From positions 1 through 45,819 of the forward strand of contig JANXVE010000124.1 in NCBI GenBank assembly GCA_025351825.1: a DNA stretch of 45,819 bases, given 5' to 3'. A program made the translations under genes and the position numbers. Positions 8,568 through 16,413 of the stretch are shown piece by piece (within the stretch, counting starts at the first letter, position 1; the number at the start of each line of letters is the position of its first letter). Under the pieces are notes generated by a model that was not told the DNA's origin, searched no databases, and saw nothing but the letters and a program-made list of their open reading frames with translations. The DNA is from Chamaesiphon sp. 341R_metabat_111. GTDB lineage: Bacteria > Cyanobacteriota > Cyanobacteriia > Cyanobacteriales > Chamaesiphonaceae.

Positions 8568-8633
8568 CTGTTGCCATAGCAGATTGGTACGATTGTGGGT
8601 AATTACTTTAGTCACGATCTAAATAGTTAGGAA

Positions 8634-8665
8634 AGTCATATCTCGATCGAGATGAATCCATGACT
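8634..8665. promoter_or_regulatory. Candidate operator: AGTCAT-N20-ATGACT inverted repeat (copy 2)
   Basis: AGTCAT (8634-8639) and ATGACT (8660-8665) have the same 20-bp spacing as at 5923-5954. Inner flanks also match (GTCATAT, TCGA, CCATGACT). Downstream, AATAAGATAG (8695-8704) is identical to 6018-6027 and sits in a longer similar block (GACG-AAC-AATAAGATAG-GGCAT). This suggests that the barrel gene at 8812 and the Spy-like gene share one regulator and promoter type. Confidence 0.5.
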
Positions 8666-8811
8666 ACAGATGGATGTGCAGTAGAGACGGAACTAATAAG
8701 ATAGAGGCATAGAAGTTAAAGAGACATCCCAATAAAAAGTCTCTTTTCTCATCGCAGAAATTAGACTCGCAAATAAATTAATTCAATTCACTTAAACCCG
8801 GAGAACTCACA

Positions 8812-9282
8812 ATGAAAAATCATATCTTTGGATTAGCTCGAATCTGCGCTGCAATTGCTGCTTTAGCTATGTGTGCGCCAGCCCAAGCCCAAACAGTTCA
8901 GAATAATACGATCGGCCCATCGGTTCAGATTGGTGGCGGACAAACTAATATTGGCATTGATTCTAAATTTGGTGTCAGCGATAATCTTTCAGTTCGTCCC
9001 TATATTTACTTTCCCAGCGGTGGTACTGATTTCGGAAGTGCGCTGACTTATGATTTTCACCTCCCCACTACTGGTAATAACCTTCAAGTTACTCCCTTTG
9101 TTGGCGGTGCAATAGATATTAATAACACTAATGGTAGCGGCATTACTACTGCTAGCCTAGTGGGTGGAGCCGATCTCAATCTTACCGATACCGTTCAATT
9201 AAAAGCTGGATTAGCTGTCCCTTTAAGCACTGATTACGGTCAATCTACTGCTGTTACTCTCGGTGCTGGATTCCGATTCTAG
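8812..9282 (+). CDS. Small outer-membrane beta-barrel-like protein
   Basis: Exported protein of 156 residues. A signal peptide (residues 1 to about 26, ending APAQAQ) is followed by alternating polar/hydrophobic strands (VQIGGGQTNIGIDSKFGVS, LSVRPYIYF, ALTYDFHL, LQVTPFVGGAI). It ends TAVTLGAGFRF, the C-terminal aromatic strand typical of outer-membrane barrels. Its length suits an eight-stranded barrel of the OmpA/OmpW-like size class, but no specific family signature is visible. A GGAG lies 11 bp before the ATG. The upstream region shares a motif with the Spy-like gene, so it may belong to the same envelope response. Confidence 0.72.
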   Translation: MKNHIFGLARICAAIAALAMCAPAQAQTVQNNTIGPSVQIGGGQTNIGIDSKFGVSDNLSVRPYIYFPSGGTDFGSALTYDFHLPTTGNNLQVTPFVGGAIDINNTNGSGITTASLVGGADLNLTDTVQLKAGLAVPLSTDYGQSTAVTLGAGFRF

Positions 9283-9453
9283 CGGTAAATGTCGAGTATT
9301 TTGACAGATGTCTTCTGAAGATTAGAGGGCAAATATTATTGGGATTTACCTATGCATATTTGCCTGTACTAGCCAATAGTAAAAAATATTGTCTTGCCAT
9401 CTAAATTAATCGCATCTCCTCTCATCAATTCCCAGAAATAGGGCAGTTCTTCT

Positions 9454-10740
9454 ATGAAAAATCTAGATAAATTAGGCTGGTGCGGAGCAATGTTGGCTGG
9501 CATCTCTTTGATGACATTCCTGCCGATTCCGCCGAGTTCGGCACTAGTCGTGTCAAAAGATAGCCCGAAAGCGATCGTCGATGAGATGTGGCAGATTGTC
9601 AACAATGAATATGTAGATGGTACTTTCAATCATTCAGATTGGCAAAAAATCAGAATGGAATTGCTCAAACGCAATTATCATAACCGCGAGGAAGCATATA
9701 CCGCAATTCGATCGACTCTTGCCAAATTAGGCGATCGATATACACGATTTATGAACCCCCAAGAGTTTCAATCGCTAAACAACCAAACTAGTGGGGAAAT
9801 GTCTGGTGTTGGCATCGTCATCCGAGCTAATTCTCACTCTCGGCAGATTGTAGTTGCTAGCACAATTGAAGATTCCCCCGCAGCTAAAGCTGGCATCCAG
9901 GCTGGAGATGTAATTGTCGCGATCGATGGTAAGTCTACCAAAAATATGATCCCAGAAAGGGCGATCGATCTAATTCGCGGTGAAGTGGGCAAATCCCTCA
10001 CCGTCAAAATCGCTCGTGGCGGTATCAAGCCATTTAATGTTGCCCTCACCCGTGCCAACATCGAGCTAGCCTCGGTATTCTCGACAGTCAAACAAGAAGG
10101 TGCGCTCAAAGTCGGCTACATCCGGCTGTCAGAATTTAGCTCCCATGCGCCTTTGCAGATGGCAAAAGCGATTACAAATCTCAATCGTCAACAAGTCAAT
10201 GCGTATGTACTCGATTTGCGCGGCAATCCTGGCGGGTTACTGACATCTGGGGTGGAGATTGCTGGGATGTGGTTAAATGATGCCGCGATCGTCAAAACAG
10301 TCGATCGTCAAGGCAAAAGTGAAGATTTTAGCGCGGCGCAACAGGCTCTAACTCAATTACCGCTGGCTGTCTTAGTCGATGGCAACTCCGCCAGTTGTAG
10401 CGAGATCTTGACAGGTGCCCTCAAAGACAATCACCGCGCTCAGATCGTTGGTGCCCAAACTTTTGGCAAAGCTCTAGTTCAATCAGTCCATGCACTCACC
10501 GACGGTTCGGGGATGGCGGTAACAGTCGCTCACTACTATACTCCCAATGGTACTGATATTGGGCATAAAGGAGTCACTCCCGATGTGAAGGTAGAGCTAG
10601 GCAAAATAGAACAAGCACAACTCGATGATTCGCCAACATTAATGGGTAGTGCTAAAGATCCGCAGTATCAAAAGGCGATTTCTGTATTAGAAAATAATCC
10701 TCATTTAGTTGGTGTAAAAGTCAATCCGGTATTCAGATAA
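9454..10740 (+). CDS. ctp: Carboxyl-terminal processing protease (S41 family)
   Basis: Exported serine protease of 428 residues in the S41/CtpA family. It has an N-terminal signal or anchor helix (about 8-30), a PDZ domain (about 112-200; GVGIVIRA, SPAAKAGIQAGDVIVAIDG) and the peptidase core. The Ser-Lys dyad is S314 (NSASCSEI) and K339 (TFGKALVQ), 25 residues apart as in CtpA/Prc. The residue after the Ser is Cys where Ala is usual. Cyanobacterial CtpA processes the D1 precursor of photosystem II, whereas CtpB and CtpC paralogues have other roles. The sequence alone does not say which paralogue this is. Confidence 0.93.
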   Translation: MKNLDKLGWCGAMLAGISLMTFLPIPPSSALVVSKDSPKAIVDEMWQIVNNEYVDGTFNHSDWQKIRMELLKRNYHNREEAYTAIRSTLAKLGDRYTRFMNPQEFQSLNNQTSGEMSGVGIVIRANSHSRQIVVASTIEDSPAAKAGIQAGDVIVAIDGKSTKNMIPERAIDLIRGEVGKSLTVKIARGGIKPFNVALTRANIELASVFSTVKQEGALKVGYIRLSEFSSHAPLQMAKAITNLNRQQVNAYVLDLRGNPGGLLTSGVEIAGMWLNDAAIVKTVDRQGKSEDFSAAQQALTQLPLAVLVDGNSASCSEILTGALKDNHRAQIVGAQTFGKALVQSVHALTDGSGMAVTVAHYYTPNGTDIGHKGVTPDVKVELGKIEQAQLDDSPTLMGSAKDPQYQKAISVLENNPHLVGVKVNPVFR

Positions 10741-10742
10741 AG

Positions 10743-10916
10743 ACCGATAGATTTTATAACTTAGTCCAACTTAATAGTAAAAGCAATCCTAATTATAGTA
10801 ACGAACAACGGGAACAACTAAACTTAGTAACTGAAGACTTTTGTACTCGCCAATTGCAACTATTACGCGAGCGTAATAATAGAGCTGATGCGGCGATCGT
10901 GCTACCACATCGATAG
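10743..10916 (+). pseudogene. Startless open frame after the protease (possible gene remnant)
   Basis: A frame different from that of the protease stays open from within the end of that gene to a TAG at 10914-10916. It encodes a protein-like peptide (YSNEQREQLNLVTEDFCTRQ, then LQLLRERNNRADAAIV). It has no ATG or GTG start and no recognised family. It may be the tail of a deleted gene. The remaining bases to 10957 show no clear structure. Confidence 0.25.
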
Positions 10917-10957
10917 ATTAGGTTAGACTATAATTTTCCACAAGTGCGGTTAAAACG

Positions 10958-11452
10958 ATGAATAGTAAATTATTAATTTCGGCTCTGTTTGGTATGACAA
11001 CGATCGCGCTAGTTCAACCAGCAATAAATGCGGCTGAGTTGGCAGGTGAGAATGTTGCAGCACAACGATTTTTATCCACTGGAGTAACCAAATACAATAG
11101 TGGTGATAAACAGGGTGCTTTAGCTGATTATAATCAAGCGATTCAACTAAATTATAATTATGCTTTGGCATATGTAAATCGGGGCGTTGTCAAATCTACT
11201 TTGGGCGATTCTCCACAGGAGAGGCTACGCCAACGACAAGGAGCAATAGCTGACTTCGATCGAGCAATATCACTCGATCGCAACTATGCTCAAGCTTACA
11301 ACGATCGCGGGGCTGTTAAATACGAACTAGGCAACAAACGCGGCGCAATTGATGATTATAATCGGGCGATCTCGATCGATCCTAAATTTGCCGAAGCTTT
11401 CTACAATCGCGGCGCAACCCAATCCGAATTAGGCGATAAACGCGGTGCCTAG
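10958..11452 (+). CDS. Exported TPR-repeat protein, C-terminally truncated
   Basis: Protein of 164 residues with a signal peptide (about 1-25) and TPR units at about 37-69, 70-110 and 111-144, plus half of a fourth. The last unit stops inside its first helix pair (NRGATQSELGDKRGA, then TAG), so the chain ends in mid-repeat. TPR unit 2 carries an eight-residue insertion SPQERLRQ. It comes from a 24-bp miniature element (11210-11233) placed exactly inside a CGATCG word; without it the repeat would read GDRQGAIADF. TPR proteins of this kind mediate protein-protein contacts, here probably in the periplasm. Whether the shortened product is functional is unclear. Confidence 0.8.
   Translation: MNSKLLISALFGMTTIALVQPAINAAELAGENVAAQRFLSTGVTKYNSGDKQGALADYNQAIQLNYNYALAYVNRGVVKSTLGDSPQERLRQRQGAIADFDRAISLDRNYAQAYNDRGAVKYELGNKRGAIDDYNRAISIDPKFAEAFYNRGATQSELGDKRGA
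11210..11233 (+). repeat. 24-bp miniature repeat inserted in CGATCG (in-frame copy)
   Basis: The sequence TCTCC-ACA-GGAGAGGCTACGCCAA interrupts CGAT^CGA and adds eight codons to the TPR gene. A second copy, 25 bp with the same ends, interrupts the same word at 29031-29055. The element contains a small palindrome (TCTCC/GGAGA) and GGC-TAC-GCC. Cyanobacterial genomes are known to carry small dispersed repeats that can add in-frame peptides; membership in a named class is inference. Confidence 0.75.
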
Positions 11453-11564
11453 CAAAGCAGTCATTTTCAAATTAGCGATTTAGCGAACTGGGGTAAACGA
11501 TTTACAAACAGACGCACCGATCGATCTATAGTGTTATTTCTACCTCCCATTCCGAATCTCAATT

Positions 11565-12395
11565 GTGACTCGATCGCCTGTCAAACCCAAATCAAACCAC
11601 AAGCTCAGATGGATAAAATATCCGCTGGCGATCGGTGGTGGGCTGGTAGCATTTTATGGACTAACGGCTTATGTTATCTTGCCGTTAGTCTGGAACCACT
11701 ATGAACACAATCCTGCATTAGCAACCTCACCCAAAGTTACCCACACCAAGGATGGGATTCCTGGCGATCCACTGAACATCGGACTCGTGGGAACGCAACC
11801 GGAAATAATTCATGCCATGCTGTTGGCGGGTTGGTATCCTGCCGATCCAGTTACCTTCAAAACCAGTATTGGTATTGCCAGGAGTGTATTACTCAAACAT
11901 CCTTATCCCACAGCACCAGTCAGTAGTTTATATTTGTTTGGACGCAAACAAGATCTCGCCTTCGAGCGACCCGTCGGTAGTAGTGCTAGCCAACGGCATC
12001 ACATTCGGCTGTGGCAGTCAGCGAAGATCGATGCCAATAGTAATCAACCGCTATGGTTGGGTTCGGCAACTTTCGATCGCAGTAGTGGCTTTAGTCATTT
12101 AACTGGACAAATTACCCACCATATTGCTGCCGATATCGATCGAGAACGGGATCTGACAATTGCCGATCTCAATCGAGTCCAACAAATCGCTAGTTTGTAC
12201 CAAGTAACTGGGGTTGGGGCAACGTGGGATAGTCGGAATGGTGGTGGCGATCGTTACCATACAGATGGAGAACTAACGATCGCTTCACTATCAAGCAATA
12301 ATCTCTCCAACCCCAAAGTTCCGGTGCAAGCACCCAATCCGCCAGCAATCCAACTCAAACAACAGATCTGGCAATGGGTCAAACGCTTACTTTGA
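11565..12395 (+). CDS. LssY C-terminal domain protein, membrane-anchored
   Basis: Protein of 276 residues from a GTG at 11565. One N-terminal transmembrane helix (YPLAIGGGLVAFYGLTAYVI) is followed by an LssY_C-type domain. The features used are PLNIGLVGTQPEI, the AGWYPAD segment, YPTAPVSSLYLFGRKQDLAF and HHIRLWQS. Family members occur as stand-alone proteins or fused to PAP2/DedA membrane proteins, and the biochemical role is not established. It stands alone here, 112 bp after the TPR gene and 225 bp before the ABC permease. In the gap 12396-12619 I see no convincing gene. Confidence 0.78.
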   Translation: MTRSPVKPKSNHKLRWIKYPLAIGGGLVAFYGLTAYVILPLVWNHYEHNPALATSPKVTHTKDGIPGDPLNIGLVGTQPEIIHAMLLAGWYPADPVTFKTSIGIARSVLLKHPYPTAPVSSLYLFGRKQDLAFERPVGSSASQRHHIRLWQSAKIDANSNQPLWLGSATFDRSSGFSHLTGQITHHIAADIDRERDLTIADLNRVQQIASLYQVTGVGATWDSRNGGGDRYHTDGELTIASLSSNNLSNPKVPVQAPNPPAIQLKQQIWQWVKRLL

Positions 12396-12619
12396 AATAC
12401 ACGCAGCATCGGGTTGTGGTTTCAATCCAGAGGATAATTGAGATGTTACATTACAACGGCGAGTGTTAGACATTCGAGATGTGGTGACTTTTCAATTATG
12501 CAGTTAAATCCCGATCGCACGCCTCGATCGAGTTATCGCCAGATCCGATCGATTGTGACACCAAAACCAGGCAGAAACCATGAGACACTGAACTTAGTAG
12601 ACTGAATCCAGATCGCTTG

Positions 12620-14347
12620 ATGAAAACCCTTCCATCCTCAGAAGCACTCCGTCGCTTGCCCCTTGGCTTGGCAGATTTAGCCGTAATTCTTGGCACCTTA
12701 ACATTATTAGCGACGATCGCCCAAATTGGCGCGGGATCGTTTGTCAGCTTTCAACCGCCGAATATCTTGCCAGTAGTCGATCTCGACCCGCGTCACTTAC
12801 CTTACTATGCAGGTCGATCGACACTGAGAATGTTTCTCGGTCTATTTCTCTCAACGATTTTTACCCTAGTTTACGGTTATGTTGCCGCTCGTTATCGTCG
12901 TGCGGAAAAAATCCTGATTCCGCTCCTGGATATTCTCCAGTCTATCCCTGTCCTAACATTTTTAGCATTTACCACAACTTATTTTATTGCTTTATTTCCA
13001 GGTAGTTTATTAGGATTGGAAGCCGCATCAATTTTTGCGATTTTCACGGGGCAAGCGTGGAATATGACTTTTTCTTTTTATCAGTCATTAAAAACTGTAC
13101 CGCAAGAGCTTGACGAGGCTGTAACTTTATATCGACTCTCAGCTTGGCAACGCTTCACCAAACTAGAAGTACCGAATGCCGCGATCGGGTTAGTTTGGAA
13201 TGGGATGATGAGCTTTGGTGGCGGTTGGTTTTTTGTGGTTGCCAGCGAAGCAATTAGCGTTCTCAATCAAAACTATACGCTGCCTGGAGTTGGCTCCTAT
13301 GTAGCCGCCGCAATTACCGCTAAAAACCTGCCAGATTTGGGCTGGGCAACACTGAGTATCGCGGTGACAATTTGGTTGGTAGACCAACTGTTTTGGCGAC
13401 CGCTAGTGGCTTGGGCGGACAAGTTTCGGGTCGAGCAAAGTAGCTCTGCTACTGCTCCTGAATCATGGGTTTATGACTTATTTACCACGGCAAGGATTCC
13501 ACGTCTGTTAGGGCAGTTTCTCCGTCCTGTGGGGGATAAGATCGATCGATTACTCTCCAATCTTACGCCAGCTAAATCCTTTCGAGTTGTCGATCCCGAC
13601 AAGCAAATAGGCAACGATCGACTATACAACATTGGCTTACTATTTATCATCGGCGGATGTATTGCCGCGATCGCCGATTTCATCATCATGACAGTCGGAT
13701 TTAATGAAGTTATTAAAGTTTTAGGACTGGGTTTCCTGACGATGGCACGAGTAATTGTGATGCTAGCTTTTGCAACTTTAGTGTGGACACCGATCGGTGT
13801 GACGATCGGTCTGAGTCCCAAATTAACTCGTTTTTTACAACCTGTCGTTCAATTTCTGGCTTCATTTCCCGCCAACTTAATTTTTCCCTTTGCGACGATC
13901 TTTTTCATTCGCTACCACATTAGTCTCAATTGGGGCAGTATCGTCCTGATGACGCTGGGTTCGCAATGGTATATTTTATTTAACTCGATCGCGGGTGCCC
14001 AGAGTATTCCCACCGATCTGCGGGAAATGGCTGACGACATCGGTTTGCGCGGCTGGAAACGCTGGCAAAACTTGATTATTCCTGGGATTTTCTCGGCTTG
14101 GGTAACGGGCGGTGTCACGGCTTGCGGTGGTGCTTGGAATGCTAGCATCGTTTCGGAAATCGTGACTTGGGGCACGACTACCTTGACAGCGACAGGCTTG
14201 GGAGCCTACATCGCCCAGGCAACGGCGGTGGGCGATTGGTCGCGAATTTCGCTCGGATCTGCCACGATTAGCTTATTTGTTGTCGGTTTTAATAGATTAT
14301 TGTGGCGACGGATGTATAAGTTAGCTGAAACTAAATATCATTTTTAA
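12620..14347 (+). CDS. ABC transporter permease, two fused permease domains (NitT/TauT-like)
   Basis: Inner-membrane protein of about 575 residues made of two binding-protein-dependent permease domains. Each carries the cytoplasmic coupling loop that docks the ATPase: AVTLYRLSAWQRFTKLEVP in the first half and MADDIGLRGWKRWQNLIIP in the second. A linker of about 60 residues separates them. The likely partner ATPase is at 16772-18076 on the same strand, with no permease of its own. The two are separated by opposite-strand genes and an attC site, so an original operon has probably been split. Substrates of related systems are nitrate, sulfonates or similar anions; the substrate here is unknown. 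Confidence 0.88.
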   Translation: MKTLPSSEALRRLPLGLADLAVILGTLTLLATIAQIGAGSFVSFQPPNILPVVDLDPRHLPYYAGRSTLRMFLGLFLSTIFTLVYGYVAARYRRAEKILIPLLDILQSIPVLTFLAFTTTYFIALFPGSLLGLEAASIFAIFTGQAWNMTFSFYQSLKTVPQELDEAVTLYRLSAWQRFTKLEVPNAAIGLVWNGMMSFGGGWFFVVASEAISVLNQNYTLPGVGSYVAAAITAKNLPDLGWATLSIAVTIWLVDQLFWRPLVAWADKFRVEQSSSATAPESWVYDLFTTARIPRLLGQFLRPVGDKIDRLLSNLTPAKSFRVVDPDKQIGNDRLYNIGLLFIIGGCIAAIADFIIMTVGFNEVIKVLGLGFLTMARVIVMLAFATLVWTPIGVTIGLSPKLTRFLQPVVQFLASFPANLIFPFATIFFIRYHISLNWGSIVLMTLGSQWYILFNSIAGAQSIPTDLREMADDIGLRGWKRWQNLIIPGIFSAWVTGGVTACGGAWNASIVSEIVTWGTTTLTATGLGAYIAQATAVGDWSRISLGSATISLFVVGFNRLLWRRMYKLAETKYHF

Positions 14348-14549
14348 TCCTTTTGAATCGATGAAGAAACTTAATACAGTCGGAGTGCAACGGTTTTGTT
14401 AGCTCACTCTCTGGGATTAATGTCGCTCCGCTGTCCACTAGACCGATCGATTCAACGACTCGATCTTCCCGACGTAGTGATAATGATAGCCTTGGTAAAC
14501 TATCGAACTCATTTTGAGTCGGGCTGGTGATTGAATACTTAAATCGCAT
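14331..14549 (-). pseudogene. Truncated retropepsin-like (clan AA) aspartic protease
   Basis: The first ~44 residues match the cyanobacterial clan AA aspartic protease family (LPRLSLSLRREDRVVESIGL, then VDSGAT, the catalytic DSG motif). After DSGAT the expected remainder of the domain is missing; instead the frame runs into an attC-like arm (14377-14404) and reads unrelated residues to a stop at 14331, inside the end of the permease gene on the other strand. It lies 3 bp after the 70-codon gene, its usual kind of upstream partner. The enzyme should be inactive. Confidence 0.65.
14377..14404 (-). other. Half attC-like site (single arm)
   Basis: This 28-bp stretch matches the right arm of the attC at 15587-15673 at 22 of 28 positions, without gaps. 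Shared parts are CAGTCG, GTGCAACGG and TTGTTAG. No complementary left arm is present toward 14300. It marks the point where the aspartic protease gene is truncated, as if a cassette array had been deleted here. Confidence 0.5.
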
Positions 14550-14552
14550 ATA

Positions 14553-14765
14553 TTAATGGCTTGATGTTGACTGCTTGAGTTTTTCCATCAAGATTGCACC
14601 TGCCCCAAAACTATCATAGGGAGTTGGTAAATCGTAGGTTTTGAATGGTTCTAATGGTGAAATGTCCTCAGTCATATCCAAATCCTCCGCTAAAATCCGA
14701 ATCAGTTTGAGTTTTTCTGTTGCGGAAAGCAATCGCGCAGACGGAAGCACTTCAGCCAGTGTCAT
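14553..14765 (-). CDS. Small hypothetical protein paired with aspartic protease (antitoxin-like)
   Basis: Acidic protein of 70 residues. An N-terminal helix-rich stretch (LPSARLLSATEKLKLIRILAE) resembles small antitoxin-type proteins. It is followed by a Pro-rich middle (SPLEPFKTYDLPTPYDSFGA) and a short tail. In other cyanobacteria such proteins sit directly upstream of small clan AA aspartic proteases, which is the arrangement here (the protease remnant begins 3 bp downstream). Antitoxin function is inference from size and pairing. The gene belongs to the opposite-strand cargo that separates the ABC permease from its ATPase. Confidence 0.55.
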   Translation of the reverse strand: MTLAEVLPSARLLSATEKLKLIRILAEDLDMTEDISPLEPFKTYDLPTPYDSFGAGAILMEKLKQSTSSH

Positions 14766-14858
14766 TTCAGATACCTTTTGGGGAGAATTTGTGATTGTAG
14801 TTTAACTGAAGTCAGTAGATCTCGAAAACCTGTTCTGATAATGATGAATAACTGGCTG

Positions 14859-15530
14859 TCATCGGCTATTGAAATGTGCCAGAACCAGAGGAATCTCCTT
14901 GAGTTCATCAACGATCGCATCAGCTTCTTTCGCCTCTGTCCAAGACAAGTTACGTTTCCAAATAGTCTTCATCATTGCGCCTTTTGCCCCAACAATATCG
15001 ACTTCAGGATGATCGCCAATAAAAACACTCTCCAAGGCTGATACCCCCAATCGATTCATTGCTCGCTGAAAAATCTCCACTTGTGGCTTCCTAACTTGTT
15101 CGACTTCAGAAATGAGAATGGCATCAAAGTAGTCTCGAATCGCCAATCCGTCAATTGCCCGCGCTTGAAATGGACTTCGCCCATTTGTGATAATGCCGAG
15201 CAAATAGCCTCGATCTTTTAATTCAGTCAGCATCTCAGTGAGAAATTCAAACGGCACACAGTGGTTCTGAAATTGCATTTCATAATCTTCCAGCAATGAC
15301 TGCCAACTCATCCCCTCAATGGCAAATTCTGATACTAGATCTTGATAAACCTTGTCTTTCCAAACATGACCGTGGCAATCTAGCTCGATAAATCTGGCAA
15401 TGTAATCATTTTTAGGAATGTGACTTAAATGTTTGTTGAGCCGATCGTATTGCACTGAAACGAATTGATTAACTGATGCGTCACGATCGAGCAATGTGCC
15501 ATCTAAATCAAAAAGAACTGCTTTAACCAT
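14859..15530 (-). CDS. HAD-superfamily hydrolase in a cassette downstream of an attC site
   Basis: Soluble hydrolase of 223 residues with all four HAD motifs: FDLDGTLLDRD (nucleophile and acid near residues 8-10), TNGR (motif II), KPQ (motif III Lys) and FIGDHPEVDIVGA (motif IV). The alpha-helical cap lies between motifs I and II. Such enzymes are usually phosphatases of small metabolites; the substrate cannot be read from sequence. The gene starts 57 bp after the GTTAGAT core of the attC at 15587-15673, read on the reverse strand, so it is in the position of an integron gene cassette. I find no convincing second attC after its stop. Confidence 0.88.
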   Translation of the reverse strand: MVKAVLFDLDGTLLDRDASVNQFVSVQYDRLNKHLSHIPKNDYIARFIELDCHGHVWKDKVYQDLVSEFAIEGMSWQSLLEDYEMQFQNHCVPFEFLTEMLTELKDRGYLLGIITNGRSPFQARAIDGLAIRDYFDAILISEVEQVRKPQVEIFQRAMNRLGVSALESVFIGDHPEVDIVGAKGAMMKTIWKRNLSWTEAKEADAIVDELKEIPLVLAHFNSR

Positions 15531-15586
15531 TTATCAAACTCCCAGCGACTATTTCAGACCTGCATCTCATCGACTAAAATTAGTCT

Positions 15587-15673
15587 ATCTAACGACCCTG
15601 TTCACCCACTGCCAGTAACCCCTGCATTAAACGCTCGACGCTCAACAGTCGTTGTGCAACGGGATTGTTAGAC
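15587..15673 (-). other. attC: Integron attC (59-be) recombination site
   Basis: The 87-bp imperfect palindrome has consensus ends on the reverse strand: GTCTAAC (RYYYAAC, 15667-15673) and GTTAGAT (GTTRRRY, 15587-15593). Inside the core boxes come short unpaired spacers, then CCC/GGG, GTT/AAC and CAC/GTG pairs with single unpaired bases, the usual attC fold. The same CAC/GTG-C arrangement recurs in the attC at 22824-22914. It lies between the intact aspartic protease gene (stop 24 bp away) and the HAD gene. Confidence 0.75.
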
Positions 15674-15696
15674 CGTATCTCATCAACTAACTTACT

Positions 15697-16065
15697 CTAC
15701 TTCAAAGCCTCGATCGTGACCAACCCACCCTCAATCGCCTGAATTCGTAGATCGTAGCCTCGCAATAATTGCATCCCAATCAGCGGAGCCGTCTCTGATT
15801 CGTTGATGTAAATCTCACGATACTGCCCGTCCCAAATCACCAGCCCGATGTAAACTTCAAACGTGCAAAAAGTCCCATCACCCAATGTCGCAGTATCTCG
15901 ACCCTCCCAACTAAACCCCAATGTTGAAATCGTGTCAGACGGCAAAGTAAGAAACCCCGAAAACCCTGTATCAATTACAGCATCTACTATCTGCGTTGCC
16001 TCATTGTTCCTAACCGCGATCGATAAAGTCGCCTCACACATTTGATTCACACGACCCTGCATCAT
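15697..16065 (-). CDS. Clan AA (retropepsin-like) aspartic protease
   Basis: Protein of 122 residues resembling a single retroviral-type aspartic protease domain that would act as a dimer. The catalytic motif is VIDTGFSGFLTLP (residues about 27-39). Further on are LGDGTFCTFEVYIG and a hydrophobic-Gly segment (APLIGMQLLRGYDLRI) typical of the second half of the fold. The start overlaps the upstream 92-codon gene by 4 bp, so the pair is translationally coupled. An attC follows 24 bp after the stop, which suggests that the pair was captured as one cassette. Natural substrates of this small bacterial family are unknown. Confidence 0.75.
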   Translation of the reverse strand: MMQGRVNQMCEATLSIAVRNNEATQIVDAVIDTGFSGFLTLPSDTISTLGFSWEGRDTATLGDGTFCTFEVYIGLVIWDGQYREIYINESETAPLIGMQLLRGYDLRIQAIEGGLVTIEALK

Positions 16066-16340
16066 GGCTTTGTTCTCAAACTTCGTGCGCCAAAGTGGTC
16101 AACAGATAGATATCCAATCCGAACAAACCAAGTCTGGGTATTGGGTACTCGTGCGGAGAGTTGTTTTGCTGCCGTTACTAAATCGTCCGCAAGCTCAAAC
16201 GCTCCAGTTTCAATATCGATCGCCACAATCTTGCCACGATCGCTTTCTTCATCAATTTGCTGGCGCACATGGGACTCATAGATCTCATCACCACGACGGG
16301 TAAATTCTTCTTTGCTGTAGCGGGGTTGTCGAACTACCAT
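16062..16340 (-). CDS. Small hypothetical protein coupled to the aspartic protease
   Basis: Protein of 92 residues. The N-terminus is charged (YSKEEFTRRGDEIYESHVRQ), followed by GKIVAIDIETGAFELADD and a C-terminal WFVRIGYLSVDHFGARS. Similar proteins are widespread in cyanobacteria immediately upstream of small aspartic proteases, and an antitoxin or regulatory role has often been supposed. Nothing in the sequence proves it. Its 3' end overlaps the protease gene by 4 bp. No GTTRRRY core is evident just upstream of its start, so the right limit of this cassette is not defined. Confidence 0.6.
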   Translation of the reverse strand: MVVRQPRYSKEEFTRRGDEIYESHVRQQIDEESDRGKIVAIDIETGAFELADDLVTAAKQLSARVPNTQTWFVRIGYLSVDHFGARSLRTKP

Positions 16341-16413
16341 AGCTTTGACTCACTGCGACTTGACACCTATCCATTTTAGCTTGCTAGTGCAATGGTCACA
16401 CCAAACATTGCTG

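Noticed and set aside
12465-12471. Isolated GTTAGAC that could be another cassette core
   Set aside because: No RYYYAAC partner or complementary inner arms within 150 bp on either side, and no cassette-like gene adjacent.
14795-14805. GTTAAAC (reverse strand) as the 3' core of an attC after the HAD gene
   Set aside because: It fits GTTRRRY by itself, but no first core box or arm pairing could be found between it and the HAD stop.
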